From Acarospora socialis (Eukaryota; Ascomycota; Lecanoromycetes; Acarosporales; Acarosporaceae), in the NCBI GenBank assembly GCA_025617375.2, contig JAMYGW020000013.1, positions 558,001 through 622,000 on the forward strand: a stretch of 64,000 nucleotides of DNA. Reading direction: 5' to 3'. The notes beneath the pieces are model-generated. The model was not told the DNA's origin, searched no databases, and saw only the letters and a list, made by a program, of their open reading frames with translations. The position numbers and the translations under genes are program-made. This document shows, one piece after another, positions 12,773 through 23,945 of the stretch (the stretch's first letter is position 1; every line of letters begins with the position of its first letter).

Positions 12773-13611
12773 CTAATATAGTTTCCAACGCCGAGCAATC
12801 TCAATCCCTTCGGCAAGGGTACCAACCCTCGCATCGATCGCGTAGCCCTCTTTCTCTAGCTTCTTACACTCAGCATATAGGCTCCTCAGCGGCACCGAAA
12901 AGACCTCTATAAACTCATTCTCTTCCAACTCAGGCTTCAAATTCTGATTAGCCGGCAACGACATGTCCACTTTTACGTGGACCATATTGAGGTTCGTGTT
13001 ACAGAAGCCGGGATCTACGACCACCCACCGCCAGTTCGATCAGCACTCATCCGTCAACCTTGGAGCGCGGAATGGGACGCGCCTGGCAACCAATGCCATG
13101 GACTGACCATTGAACATAACCGGACTGATCTCCTCCGTCGTCCCCACATATCCCGTCTCCTCCCTCAGCTCCCTCACCGCCGACTCTTTCGCCGTCTCAC
13201 CCTCATCTACCAAGCCCGCTGGCACCTCGATGACCACCTTGTTTATCGGCGGTCGGAACTGTTTCTGTAAGAGCAGTTCGGGGCCCGAGGGTTTCTCGAG
13301 AATGGCGACGATGCCGACACCGTCGATGAGCGAGTTCTTGGGGCGGGTGCGGCGCTCGGCGTGTTCCCAGGTTCGCGTCTTGCCTAGGGGATCGTTGTAT
13401 GTTGTTCTGCGGGGAAAGGGAGGGTTAGTGTTCCCCGTGTTGATGATATTCGTATCAATGTAGCCTACTTTATGAGCTTTGTCCAGCGCGCTTCTTGGGG
13501 GTCCTATACTAGCTTATGAGAACCAAGAACCCGCTGTGGTGGTGTCAAACATACCAATGGCTCTGTTGAAACGACCTTGGCGTCAGAGGCTTTTGGATCT
13601 GAGCCTGACAT
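12773..13611 (-). CDS. YSA1: ADP-ribose pyrophosphatase, Ysa1-type NUDIX
   Basis: Hydrolyses ADP-ribose to AMP and ribose-5-phosphate by family; cytosolic or mitochondrial. Four exons, 13611-13555, 13503-13469, 13406-13108 and 13014-12773, give 210 residues, with a mini-exon of 35 bases. Every junction keeps the frame and rebuilds conserved stretches: ARWTKL across exon 2, and FNDPGFCNTN across the last intron. The NUDIX box has GLVDEGETAKESAVRELREETGY, split here as GLVDEGE then SAVRELREETGY, matching the GX5EX7REUXEEXGU pattern. The upstream beta strands RTWEHAERRTR and the C-terminal IEVFSVPL also fit Ysa1. It lies convergent to the RING gene and about 3.2 kb from another NUDIX gene of a different subfamily. 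Confidence 0.92.
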
Positions 13612-14867
13612 TCTGATCAGGTATTATGGCTGTCGGGTCGAAAACTACTCTCTGCCACGAAGAAGTGCCGTTGCTGTAACTAAGGTCGCTAAGTGACGTC
13701 GCTGACACGAGGAACCCCACGCGTACTACCTTAGTAATTAGAGTTTGTGTTCCTGAATGCCAAGGAGCTAGCGCCAAAGGACGTGCATGATCCAAAACGT
13801 CGCGCCGAAAAGAAAACCCGCCGTCGCCTCAGAAGGCTGCAAGTAACAGAAAAGGCCCCGTTGACAGGCTCGTATCTGTCTTGGTGAGGTTACGCACATG
13901 GCCAAACAGCAGCCGACCCTACCGCAAACTCAAAATCTCTACAAACCTGACCTTTTCAGCGTACGAAGGATAGTTGAAGCATTTTCCACGTGTGCGCAAC
14001 TTGAATCATCACTTGAGAGTGGTCTCGATGAAGAGCCGTCATATTGTCAAAGTCCTTAGACTGGCTTCATCCCCTTTATCGGATAGGTCTACAGGGCCGG
14101 TGGAAGATGATCTTAGGAGCGCGCAATATTCCCTCTTATGGCCCGCTCTATACGGTGTCGGTACCGAATATGCATGTTGGCGCGTATAGGGCACGGGCTG
14201 TGTAGAGAGCCTTGGCCCGGAGGCTATGTGCTGCGGTGGTTTTTCTCTCCTGTTGTTTCAGCACCCCTTTTCTCTGGTTTGCCTAATCCGTGCGGAACTG
14301 TCTCACCAGTCCGCTTTTGTCTGTGCTTCGTTGAGTTCTATGACTACATTTGGATTCACTCAGCGCCTTATTCAAGTCTCATAGTTGTTGGTAAACGATT
14401 GTTCTAATCACTAATCTACGTGCTATTGTGCTCCATCAATAGCTTCTACTCTGCGCTTTAGCACTGTCTTTGTACATATCACTACATACTAATGTCACGT
14501 CAGTCTACGTTCCGTTAAGACACGCTCTTGGCCTTTACCCTGGCAGTCACGGCGAGAAGCTGCAGCACTCTCTGTCATAGTGGTATCGCTAACAAACCGC
14601 TACACATGCGCGACCAAGCGCAGCACGACGAATACGTGTTGGCTTATCAACGCGATCAACCTTACTGAAGAACCTTTATCAGCTGTCTTTCGAAGCTGCC
14701 AGACTCAACTTGTACCACGACGTATTTGAGGGGCCCAGCGCTGTCAGTTGTGGACATAATAGTAAAGGCATCAGGCCGTATTACTACTACCAAAGTGCAC
14801 ATGGGTTGGTTTGGATCATTGGATCTTGCATATAAGTATGCGTAAGTTTGGCCAGCGCAGGACTCCT
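13612..14867. other. intergenic between divergent genes
   Basis: This stretch holds the promoters of the Ysa1-type gene (minus) and of the membrane-anchored protein (plus). Only short frames without family likeness occur. I see no RNA gene or mobile element. Confidence 0.45.
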
Positions 14868-16165
14868 ATGACCCAGACAAAGCTGATGAGTACTTTGAGC
14901 AGCATTGTTTTTGGATCACTGCTCATAGCTACCCTCACCGCCGGTGCGGTCAAGGTTTATCTCAACCGCAGAAAGTCGGTCGCCTTCCCTTACCATCTAA
15001 TGTAGGTGCTGATAACATAGAATAGGCTTCGAAAACACGTTAGAACAGCCGACCTTGAAGCAGCAGAGACGAAAGGGAAACAACTGGAACTGAACTCGAG
15101 AAAGTTAGACGAAGGGGATCTGTTTGGTATCCGCGCGATTGAATCAGGGTATTTCGGAGGTGTTACACAATCGAGGCCCACTTCAGCAGCTGGAATACAT
15201 TCTCCTTCAAGATCGTTTGGCCATGCTGCAAGGGGTAGCCGACCGTCTCCTAAGATATTGAGCGCCTCACCGTCTGGCAGCGTGGTCAACTTAGCCATGG
15301 GCTCTAGGCGTTGCAGCTCACCGTTAGCGATGCATGTGTTCTCCCGGGCTGACGATGACCCGGAGCCAAGCCACTCGAAGCGAACACAACCAGACCCTGT
15401 CAGATCCAGACTACAACCTTCAAGTGCTGAAAATTATGGGGGAGCCAAACACGACCCGGCAGTGCACATGAGCTGTAATATACCACCGTCACCAACGAAC
15501 GACACTTCCCCGGTATCTGATACGTCGAGTGGGACTAATGGGCTCTGCTCTCCTTCCTCTTCCAGTCAGACGGCACATACGTCAGAGGCCCAACATAGAA
15601 CAGCACCAACTCCCTTGATCACCTTTACAAAAGTTGTTAGTGGATCCGTACAACACGTCTCGGCTCCTAGACCTCTTGTTCGTGATATCAAGCCGCAGTC
15701 CCGTCAAATGGTGAGCTCGGATGTTGGGAACACAAGCCATGCGCCAAGTCGACGTCGGGAACCACCACCGAATATTATCATCACTAACCCGCTTCAACTG
15801 CCACCTCGAGCGGCAACAGCTGCAAGACCGATCCATATTGTCAATAACGTATCATTAATGGGGGATGGTGCAGCGCCCTCGATATTGCATCGGGCCAGGG
15901 GTAGCTTAGGTCAGTCATAGCCATACACCTATCATTCAATAAAGCGGCTATTAACATACTATCTTTCAGTCTTAGCGCCTACAGTCCCGCGTCCTTTTTC
16001 TACCGTTGGCCAATGGGGCGCAGAGGTCTTCCGAGAGCTTGATGCAGGTATGCATAAGCAGGGACTGAGCACTGAGCTTAGATAGCAGCACGAACATCTT
16101 CAGATACCGCTAGCTCTAGCAGTGGCTACGGCAGTACGAAATTTACCTCGAACTCAGGCCCTTGA
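14868..16165 (+). CDS. membrane-anchored Ser/Pro-rich fungal protein
   Basis: Function unknown; it resembles a conserved Pezizomycotina hypothetical family. Proposed exons are 14868-14954, 15021-15909, 15970-16047 and 16089-16165 (376 residues). An N-terminal hydrophobic segment (IVFGSLLIATLTAGAV) probably anchors it in a membrane. The stretch HVRTADLEAAETKG followed by LDEGDLFGIRAIESGYFGG is the most conserved-looking part. The rest is low-complexity Ser/Pro/Thr with FSTVGQWGAEVFREL near the end. The first intron is uncertain: donor GTTTAT gives a normal 66-base intron, whereas donor GTAGGT would keep more residues but leave an implausible 24-base intron. The last intron has two acceptors three bases apart. 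An in-frame ATG also lies at 14838. Confidence 0.68.
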
Positions 16166-16871
16166 TGAGCACTTTGAGCAAACCTTTCAAGTCAGCTATA
16201 TCTCGCCTGTCCGCAGATTTGGCCACTGATTCCGGCCTGTACTTGACAGTGTTTCGTCTGGAGCCAGGTTGCGCACAGCTGGTTTGTTACCCAGCAACCT
16301 GTTGTTCCTGGCGATACCCGAGTAATAGGCGATCCTACGAAGGCATAGTATTGATGCACAATTGGTGTCATTCAAGGCATGTATTGAGGCTGTTTTGGGA
16401 AAGGGAGTTCCAGAGCTGAAGACGGACATCGTTGACCATGTGCATGGCGTCGATGGGCAGTCCAGCGCCTGAAAAGAGATTGTGCTTGTTGAACATTGGT
16501 CTATTGTACCTAATGTCATAGATCCTAATAAGTAATGCTGTCAGTAAATTCGAAGCGTTGGCTTGTTTAGTTATCATGCTCATCCCCGGCGTGTATGCCA
16601 ATAAAGGCCATGTTCTATGGTTTCAGGGAACTTGTGACTTGTTCTACACTGAATATGCGCCATAGAACTTAAAGTGAAGTCTTGTATATACAGTTATTGT
16701 ATCAGAGGTGAAAGAACACTCTGTGGTGTTCTAGTCTGCTGCCCTCGTGAACATCGTTTTAGTCAGCAATATGGTCCTACCTCTTGATTGACCGCCACTC
16801 CCCACCGCAATCCATAACCACTTCAAGAGTCGGAATTCTCACCATCCCTAAAAGCTCGGAGACCTACGAAC
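16166..16871. other. intergenic, no gene seen
   Basis: This 706-base gap separates two plus-strand genes and holds the 3' flank of one and the promoter of CWC24. Minus-strand open frames here have no family resemblance and no splice partners. Confidence 0.45.
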
Positions 16872-17921
16872 ATGGACACCGTCGCACCACCTACACAGTC
16901 CGACCTGGGCCCATCTCTATTCAAAAAGCGCCAATCTAAAAACACCACCATTCGCAAACGACCCGCAACACCTCCGCCTGCCTCCCACTCCGACTCCGAG
17001 TCCTCCGCATCCGACGACGGTGAAGGCCCAAGTCTAAAGAGGCGGCGAAAGAACGGCGGCGTCACCGCCTCCTCACGAGGCGCCGAAACCACAACCAACA
17101 ACAACCTCGAACCTACCAAATACGCCGCCGACCGCTCCGCGCACATTGACTTCACCAACGACGCCACCAAGCAATCGAACTGGTTCGACGACACGAGCGC
17201 CAAAACCCTCCTCGGCAGCACACGCCCAACTCACGCCGCGCCCGCCTCCTCCGCCTCCGCCGACAGCGGCACGGGGCCGGGGACCTACAAGGGCGCCGCC
17301 AACTACCAGACCTTCATCACCAAAAACCCCAACGCACCGATCCGGCAAGTCGGACCGATCAAAGCGCCGACGAACATCCGCACCATCACCGTCACCGACT
17401 TCGCGCCGGACGTGTGCAAGGACTACAAGCAGACGGGCTTCTGCGGCTTCGGCGACAGCTGCAAGTTCCTGCACGCGCGGGAAGACTACAAGCAGGGGTG
17501 GGAGCTGGATCGAGATTGGGAGGTTGGGACGAAGGGGAAGAAATTAGGCGGAAAGACAGTAGCGTCGGCGAGTAGGGGAGCAAAGAGCGGGGATGGTGGC
17601 GGCGAGGACGAGGACGAGGATGCGATGTTGGAGGGGATTCCGTTCGCGTGCGTGCTGTGCAAGAGGCCGTATAAGAGTCCGATCGTGACGAGGTGCGGGC
17701 ATTATTTCTGCGAGGCGTGCGCGTTGCAGAGGTATCGGCGGAATCCGGCGTGTGCGGTCTGTGGGGCGGGGACGGGGGGCGTGTTTAATGGGGCGAAGAA
17801 TTTGAGGAGGTTGCTGGGTAGGAAGAGGGAAAGGGCGAGAAAAAGGAGGGAGAAGGCGGTGGAAAATGGGGGGGAGGTTAGTGAGGAGGAGGAGGAGGTT
17901 GAGAGAGGGGTGGTGGATTAG
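16872..17921 (+). CDS. CWC24: pre-mRNA-splicing factor CWC24 (CCCH plus RING)
   Basis: Spliceosome component that in yeast acts at the 5' splice site during activation (family knowledge). It is a single exon of 349 residues, close to the usual length of fungal homologues. A Ser/Asp-rich basic N-terminus (KRRRK nuclear signal near residue 58) leads to a CCCH finger at about residues 182-200 with spacing C-x8-C-x5-C-x3-H, seen in CKDYKQTGFCGFGDSCKFLH. A C3HC4 RING follows at about residues 259-297: CVLCKRPYKS, then CGHYFCEAC and CAVCG. The tail is Arg/Lys then Glu-rich. The order CCCH then RING is diagnostic for CWC24/RNF113. Its codons are much richer in G and C than the neighbouring kinase. 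Confidence 0.93.
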   Translation: MDTVAPPTQSDLGPSLFKKRQSKNTTIRKRPATPPPASHSDSESSASDDGEGPSLKRRRKNGGVTASSRGAETTTNNNLEPTKYAADRSAHIDFTNDATKQSNWFDDTSAKTLLGSTRPTHAAPASSASADSGTGPGTYKGAANYQTFITKNPNAPIRQVGPIKAPTNIRTITVTDFAPDVCKDYKQTGFCGFGDSCKFLHAREDYKQGWELDRDWEVGTKGKKLGGKTVASASRGAKSGDGGGEDEDEDAMLEGIPFACVLCKRPYKSPIVTRCGHYFCEACALQRYRRNPACAVCGAGTGGVFNGAKNLRRLLGRKRERARKRREKAVENGGEVSEEEEEVERGVVD

Positions 17922-18810
17922 GAGCCGATACTTGTACGCTAATCAAAGGTGTGGTTTTATGAGAAGGGCTTCCGGTGCGTCACTGCAGTCGTCTTTTGCT
18001 TGTCCCATGTTCGTGCTAGAGCTTGCAAAGCAGTAGGAGTGGTACATCATCCGGCTTCCTTGACTGCTTGCCCCTCCACGAAGGCTGATTCTGCGAGAGC
18101 TTCGAATTGCTCTTATACCAAAACTTCATCGAATTGGCCTAGTATTGGCAGCAGACTCCGCTGGCAATTTGGAACATCAGCCCGATGCCTTGTTTTTATG
18201 TGACTAGGTTTAAGCTATGACTTTAATACCCTAAATTTAATTGATTAAACATCTCAACCACGTCCCACTCTGCCTGACAGTTTGGAACACAACACACTCA
18301 CGACAACTCACGAGACGAAAGGTTACGCGCATATTAACTCCCCACGAATTATGCTCGAGATGGATATCGAGGCCCTTTCACGAAGCAACGCTGGAACTGA
18401 AACTATGAACCAAATCAGGCGACCGCTCTGATGCCACAAGTTGAGGAGTGTCACTGGCGGAGCAAACCGCTGAAACATAGCTTAACTTCAGCAATGAAGG
18501 CCCTAGTCTCGATGTTATGCAGGGCACAAGGCTAACAGTCTCGACAGCACTGACCAATGAGAGCTTCGTAAGCCCAAGTTGTTGAAGCCACGAAAGTGGG
18601 GGCTAGTTTTTCCTAGGTTCTCGCATAACGCGTTCTCATTAACGTTCGCAACATTACCATCAGAAGTGCTCGGAGTTGACTTCGATTGTTGCAGTGTTTC
18701 TCTCACGTTGTAACGCTCATTACCCAGTTAGTGGTCAGTCTCAGTACAGGTGGCAGAGTTGCTTCTTCTGATAGAACTCGTATATGTTTTAGGCCGCTGG
18801 TGTTTTCAAC
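17922..18810. other. intergenic between tandem plus-strand genes
   Basis: No supported gene. An AT-rich patch lies near 18215-18250 and probably contains the 3' end signals of CWC24. The right side must hold the promoter of the kinase gene. Confidence 0.45.
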
Positions 18811-20329
18811 ATGGCTCAAGTCCCATCTCATTCAACAGATCAAGTCCACGCAGAGCGAGCAACACAGGATGAACTTCCTTCGGCAGCATCATTTCTTGCT
18901 TCCATGTTGAATGAACATTACAAAGGGAACCAAGAAAGCTTAGATATTACTACACAGCCTAGTACTACAAGCCATCGGTTACGGCTTCGTCGAGCGAATG
19001 AGTTCTCTTCCAACTGGCAAGCCGAAATGCAACCTGCAGTCTCGAAAAGAAGAACTACCAATCTGACGGTTATTCCTCCAACAAGTCGGGCAGCCCAGAG
19101 AGGAGTTCAGGAAGCGGAGACTCTCTGGTCTCAACCACCGACAGAAGAAAGCAATTTCCCAATGCTACGACTTCCGCATGGCTATATCTGGTCTGGCAAA
19201 AAGGAACGGTATCAAAGGCATGTTCACTATGCGCCGTATAAGCGATTCAACGGGCGAGAGATCATCGATGGAAAAACCAAAACTTCGAAGTTGGGGGATG
19301 GAGGATTCGGAAGTGTTCGCCGTGTGCTGTGCAACGGACGACTTCTCGCTCGAAAAGAAATGCGGCCGCAGCAGGGAGAGGATTATGACGTCGAACGCGA
19401 AGTCAAAATCCTCGAGAATCTCGTGCACCGTCACATCGTGGAGCTCGCAGGCACCTACACCCAAGATGGAACATTGTACATTCTGCTATATCCAGTTGCC
19501 GAATGTAATCTTGCTCAAAGGCTCCAGACTTTCGAACCAGAGGAATGGGAGAGGAACAGGGACCCTTTTGGCTGCATTCGGGTGTCTAGCCGGTGCTCTA
19601 GCTTTCATTCATAGTAAAGAGATTGCCATAAAGCACAAGGATATCAAACCGTCGAACATTTTGTTTTACAACGGTAGCGTATTCTTGGCTGACTGGGGCT
19701 TATCGAACTGCTTCAAAGACAAAGAGAACAGCCGCTCGGGAGGCTGGACCTATTGCACAGCCCCATATGCAGCTCCCGAGGTTGTAAGAAGAGAAGAACG
19801 AGGAACTGCGCAGGACATATTCTCCCTCGGTCTCGTCTACGCCGAGATGATGGCTGCTCTCTGTCATGTAACGATTTTTGACCAGAAGGCTATAGGTGAC
19901 TCACGATGGAGGGTCTTCCCTGGTGTCGACAAGGATCCACGGCCCTACAATGTCTTGGCTCAGGAGTTTATCCCTGATTACGGATGGCAGTTTGCTTTCC
20001 TGGATGAACACGGCCTTTTCAAGTACCCAGCGCAGTGCGACGATGCCGAACCTAGATGTACTCTTTTCCTTGAATCTAGCCTTACAGAACTTTTCACGAC
20101 CATGCTGGCAAAATCTCCAGCCGACAGGCCTTCGGCTCACCAAGTCTTGCAGTCCCTGAAAGCACCTGCATCTATTGGCAAACCATGCGGTGGATGTCTT
20201 GCTGATGAAGCACGCGGAGAGATTTCAGCGAAGACGAGATCACCCTTGGTGATTCCTGAACCTACTCCAAACGCTGGAAGCGACTGGAGCCCCCTCTCCA
20301 ACGGCTGGTCCGTCGAGCCCATGATTTGA
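18811..20329 (+). CDS. protein kinase, frame change inside the domain
   Basis: Ser/Thr protein kinase of a type common in plant- and insect-associated fungi, with no clear orthologue that I can name. The first frame, 18811-19614, gives a disordered N-terminus and the small lobe: glycine loop LGDGGFGSVRRV, ATP-binding lysine in LLARKEM and a C-helix glutamate in VEREVKILENL. The second frame, ending at 20329, gives the large lobe: HKDIKPSNIL catalytic loop, a DWG in place of DFG (LADWGLSN), and APE in YAAPEVV. The frames meet near 19,560, between VAECNLAQ and FGCLAGALAF. No intron fits without deleting the alpha-D helix, so a single-base frameshift or a sequencing slip in the short G, C and T runs there is the best reading. 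It may be a recent pseudogene. Confidence 0.7.
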
Positions 20330-20942
20330 CGGTTTCCGCGCTTTCGGGTCTTGCAAGCGTCTCCCGCGGCTGATGCTGCTCGGAGGCAATAGTTCGTTTA
20401 TGAGTCCGTTATCGCCGGCGAGTGCTGTCGTTGACATACGTCTTCAGCAGAGTATATCGTTTAATTCAACATAGGACGCGCGTTGACGGTATATATATAG
20501 ATATGGCTTTCTGGACGGTGACGATCTCGCGGAGGGCGTTGGAGGGAGGAGCGTCGATATAGACGAGCTCTCTACATTCTTATTCCAGATATTTGGGTAG
20601 TGGGAAGGGGAATATAGCGGAATCTTGTATTACAGTTTGAATTTGTGGCTGCGGAAAGGAGCAGTTGGGACAGCAATTGAAACATGTGTTGGGTTTTTGA
20701 GGATATGAACCGGTTATTTGTGTCGAATTCTGCAGTTGATAGGACTTAGGTTTGGGAAGGTCCTGATGTATCTTACTATGAGAGAAGCGTTGGCAATGAG
20801 CTGTTGTGTTCTACACTATAAGCCTTGCTCAAGATGTAGATTGTAGACATGTCCGTCCGCCCTAAACGGGCAATGGTATCTATACACCTGGATCTGTCCT
20901 TGTAAACAATGACTACTCGACCCCGCCCCGTGACGGTCGGCA
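20330..20942. other. convergent 3' region of kinase and VMS1
   Basis: The 613 bases lie between two gene ends on opposite strands. They contain AT-rich stretches such as the TATATATATAG near 20490, fitting 3' end signals. No gene seen. Confidence 0.45.
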
Positions 20943-23059
20943 TCATCCCCCAGACCCCGTACTCGTACCGACATGCAACCGCCTCATCCTCTCCTCCGCC
21001 GCTCTCGCCCTCCTCTCGCGCTCCAACCTCGCCCTCATCTCAGGCGTCAAGCCCCTAGCCTCCTCCTCGCGCTTCTCCGCCCCCGTCTTATCCACCACAC
21101 CCAGCGCCTTACCCGTGGCTCTCCTACCCTGCCCTCCACTTCCGCTGGCTAACGCTTCTTTCGCCAACTTCTCCGTCTCCGCCTTCCTCCTCGCCGCCTC
21201 CACTTGCTCAGCTTCATGGCGATCGCGCTCTTCGCGTTTGTCGGCCTCGGCTTTGGATAGCGGGGGCGGAACGTGTGCGCTTTCCCAATCCCAGCGTGTC
21301 TCGCCGAGGTCATGACGCGCGATGCGAAAGGCGTCGCGGGTGGCGCGGTCGCCGGCGAGGTCGAAAGGTGGTTTGCCGTCGGAGTTGCGGAGCTCGGGGT
21401 TGGCGGCGGCTTTGGAGAGGAGGGCGAGGACGACGGCGGGGGAGTTGGTGCTTGCAGCAAGATGGAGGGGGCTTGGGGCGTGGTGGTTTTGTTGGGAGGA
21501 GGGTGGGTGGAAGAGGAAGTCTGGAGAGAGGGTATTGGTGACTAGGTAGGATAAGAGGGCGGGTGCTTTAGAGCGTCGGATGAGGGCTTGCAGTTGCGAG
21601 GTATGTAAGAGGGCTGTTTCGTCTTCTTTCGACGGCTTCGGCTGGGAGGGTTTCGCTTTCTGGCTGTCATCGTGTGGAAGGGATATAGCAGTTTTGGTTT
21701 CGGCAGCCGCAGCTGCAGCGGCAGCGAGTGCTTGTTCATCGATCTCGCTGACCTTCACCCTTGTGAGTTCGACAAAGGCCCGCATCAGCTCCGCCTGTGT
21801 TGCCCGGCGAGTACTGAAAGGAAAGGTCCTATTCCTGGGATCATTCTGGCGTAGGACTTGGCCTTCATAAGGGCCAAAGAGGGTCCGTCTGTTCGTGGTT
21901 CCAGTAGCTCGAACGAAGATGAGCTGGGAACTATCGATCATGCTCTTCCACTCTTTCAGCAGTGCCCTGATTTCCGTTTCCAGTGCAACCTCATTATACC
22001 GTCTAAGTGAGGACCCGGCGGAATGAGCTGCTCCTTTGGCGGAGTCATTCGCTGACTGTGCCCCGCCTTGCTTTCTTCGAGTAGTGTACCGGTGAAAGGT
22101 TTTGTGAGCGAGTACGGTAGCCTGCCGCTCCTCGACCCCGGTAACCTTTTTCCCGACTTTCGGAGTTAAGGATACAACCATAGCTGCAAAGTGGCCACCC
22201 CCAATCATACAGAGAAAGAAATGAGGACTTGTTGACGATATCGGCAGAGGGACACCGTTAGAGACATCTGACACTTTTGGTGCGGGAGCTGGGGTGAGTT
22301 GCTTGTTACGTAAGATGTCAACAATATGGGCCTCATCTTCTAGTTCTGTGCTCCTGAAGAGCGCCCGATAAATGCCAAGGGAGATGTTCGACGGTAAGGT
22401 AGAACTGGCAAAGTATAGCAAAGGCGGTTTACCCGCACCACGTATGCGCTTCTCTGGCGATGCACCATCAGCGAGGGCTAGATTCGAAAGCTTGGCTTGC
22501 TTCTTCAAGAGAGCAGTCAGGGTATCATTTTTCGTTGTGGTGTCCATTGAGGCGTCATCATCAGTGCCAGAATCTGACTCGGAGCCCGAAATGCTTTCGT
22601 CCAAGTCTGTCTTCTAAATCAGTCAGGGGTCGATTGTCGAGTGAGGATGTGCTGCCATACCCCCTACCAGCCTATCAAACTCCGTCTCGTGCACCGTCCT
22701 GAGACCTTTCAGTCTCTGCTTGAGATTGTAATTATGAAAGTCCGATCTGACGTGGCCCCGCTGTTCGAGTACGTTCGAGAACTTCACATCGCATAGTGCG
22801 CATGAAGTAGATGCTGCTATCGTGCCCTCATCTTTACTATCTTGTCTCAACGGCATGCCATCACGAGGCGTAGGTATAGTAGAGAGAGATAAGGGCGCTG
22901 ATAGAGGCGCAGCGTCTCGCCGGTGGAGGGTGACAAGTAGCTCATGTGGAAGATCGAATACTATACGCCCACTGTAATCAGCTTTGGTATGAACGGACTG
23001 TTAGGGTCCTGCTGACCGTATAGCGGACGTCTTAGGATATCATTAACGTCGATGGTCAT
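20943..23059 (-). CDS. VMS1: tRNA endonuclease VMS1/ANKZF1
   Basis: Releases stalled nascent chains from 60S ribosomes by cutting peptidyl-tRNA in the ribosome quality control pathway, and binds Cdc48/VCP (family knowledge). Three exons, 23059-23017, 22960-22661 and 22606-20943, give 668 residues. The first intron rebuilds LRRPLYVFDLPHELL, the second RLVGDLDESISGS; both are phase 1. Domains in order: a C2H2-like zinc finger (CALCDVKF then H-x5-H), the VLRF1 release-factor-like domain with GGGHFAAMVV and the catalytic-glutamine loop RRKQGGAQS, a Lys/Ala-rich linker, ankyrin repeats (PSPLHLAASTNSPAVVLALL), and a C-terminal VCP-interacting Arg/Ala helix (RERRARAAEERMRRL). The first ATG was chosen because the following 14 codons splice cleanly into the conserved N-terminus. 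Confidence 0.93.
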
Positions 23060-23945
23060 ACTGCAGAGCCGTCACTGCGGCTTCAAAGATTTTGTTATAT
23101 TCTTTGTATTCGGGGATGATTGAAGATTTGAGTGCGATATACCATCAACGCACATCAAACGCCTCAGGTCACTGTTACTGCTATTACGTCAGCGCGAATT
23201 CTTAGCTAAGCGTAGTACGATTGCCCTCACCTTGTGCCCTACCATTAAAACTCAAATATCTTCCAAACCTATTCACAGACTTAAATCTATATCAGAGTGT
23301 ACAGCATGATTATAAGCCCTCATTATATATTTCAACACGGTACATATTTCAAACTACATAGATCAATTCCAGGGCTAGAACATAATCGATCGTTTCCTGC
23401 GTATACAGCACTTGCCTTAACCAGCATCCTAGACTTGATATTAGGGTTCAGAAGTCATTGTGATGGTGTCGGTAACAGTTAGAACACCAGGCTTCTTTAT
23501 CCTCGGCATAGTGGGCTGTATTCTGGTGTTTATCTAGGTGGTCTCGATCAAGCATTACCTTGACCATCCGGTAGGCGAAGTCATCGTACACTCGTCCTCG
23601 TACACTCGTCCTGGGAGGAGCACAGTATATTAACAATAGGTCGATCGATTCTGAAGACCTCCTCGTTGTTATGATCTCATCTGAATGAACCCTGCACCAT
23701 TGCTAGGGTACAGAGCCCTCTGGTGAATTTTTTTGTATCAGTACATCTCGCTTCCGAGTCACGATGCTGTCATTTCAATCTTGCGCCTGCGCCATTCACA
23801 GCGATTAGCAATCGCAAATAATCAGAACCATCCACTTGATGTCGTATAACTATTCAAAATGAGATCCGAGCTGATCTAAGTCCCTCACAATATTCCTCCG
23901 TTTCCTATATCCAGTCCAGCCTGCCCCCTCGCATAATCTATCATT
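23060..23945. promoter_or_regulatory. shared upstream region of VMS1 and the kinase-like gene
   Basis: These 886 bases lie between divergent starts. The pyrimidine-rich stretch at 23885-23940 fits the start region of the plus-strand gene. Short AT-rich frames occur, with no recognised gene or binding site. Confidence 0.45.

Noticed and set aside
19495-19565. an intron in the kinase to explain the frame change
   Set aside because: A GTAATC to AACAG intron is possible in phase but would delete the alpha-D region of the kinase, which reads as good coding sequence.
23016-23059. VMS1 start at 22856
   Set aside because: That ATG would drop the conserved LYVFDLPHELL segment, which is restored by a clean 56-base intron to an upstream ATG at 23059.
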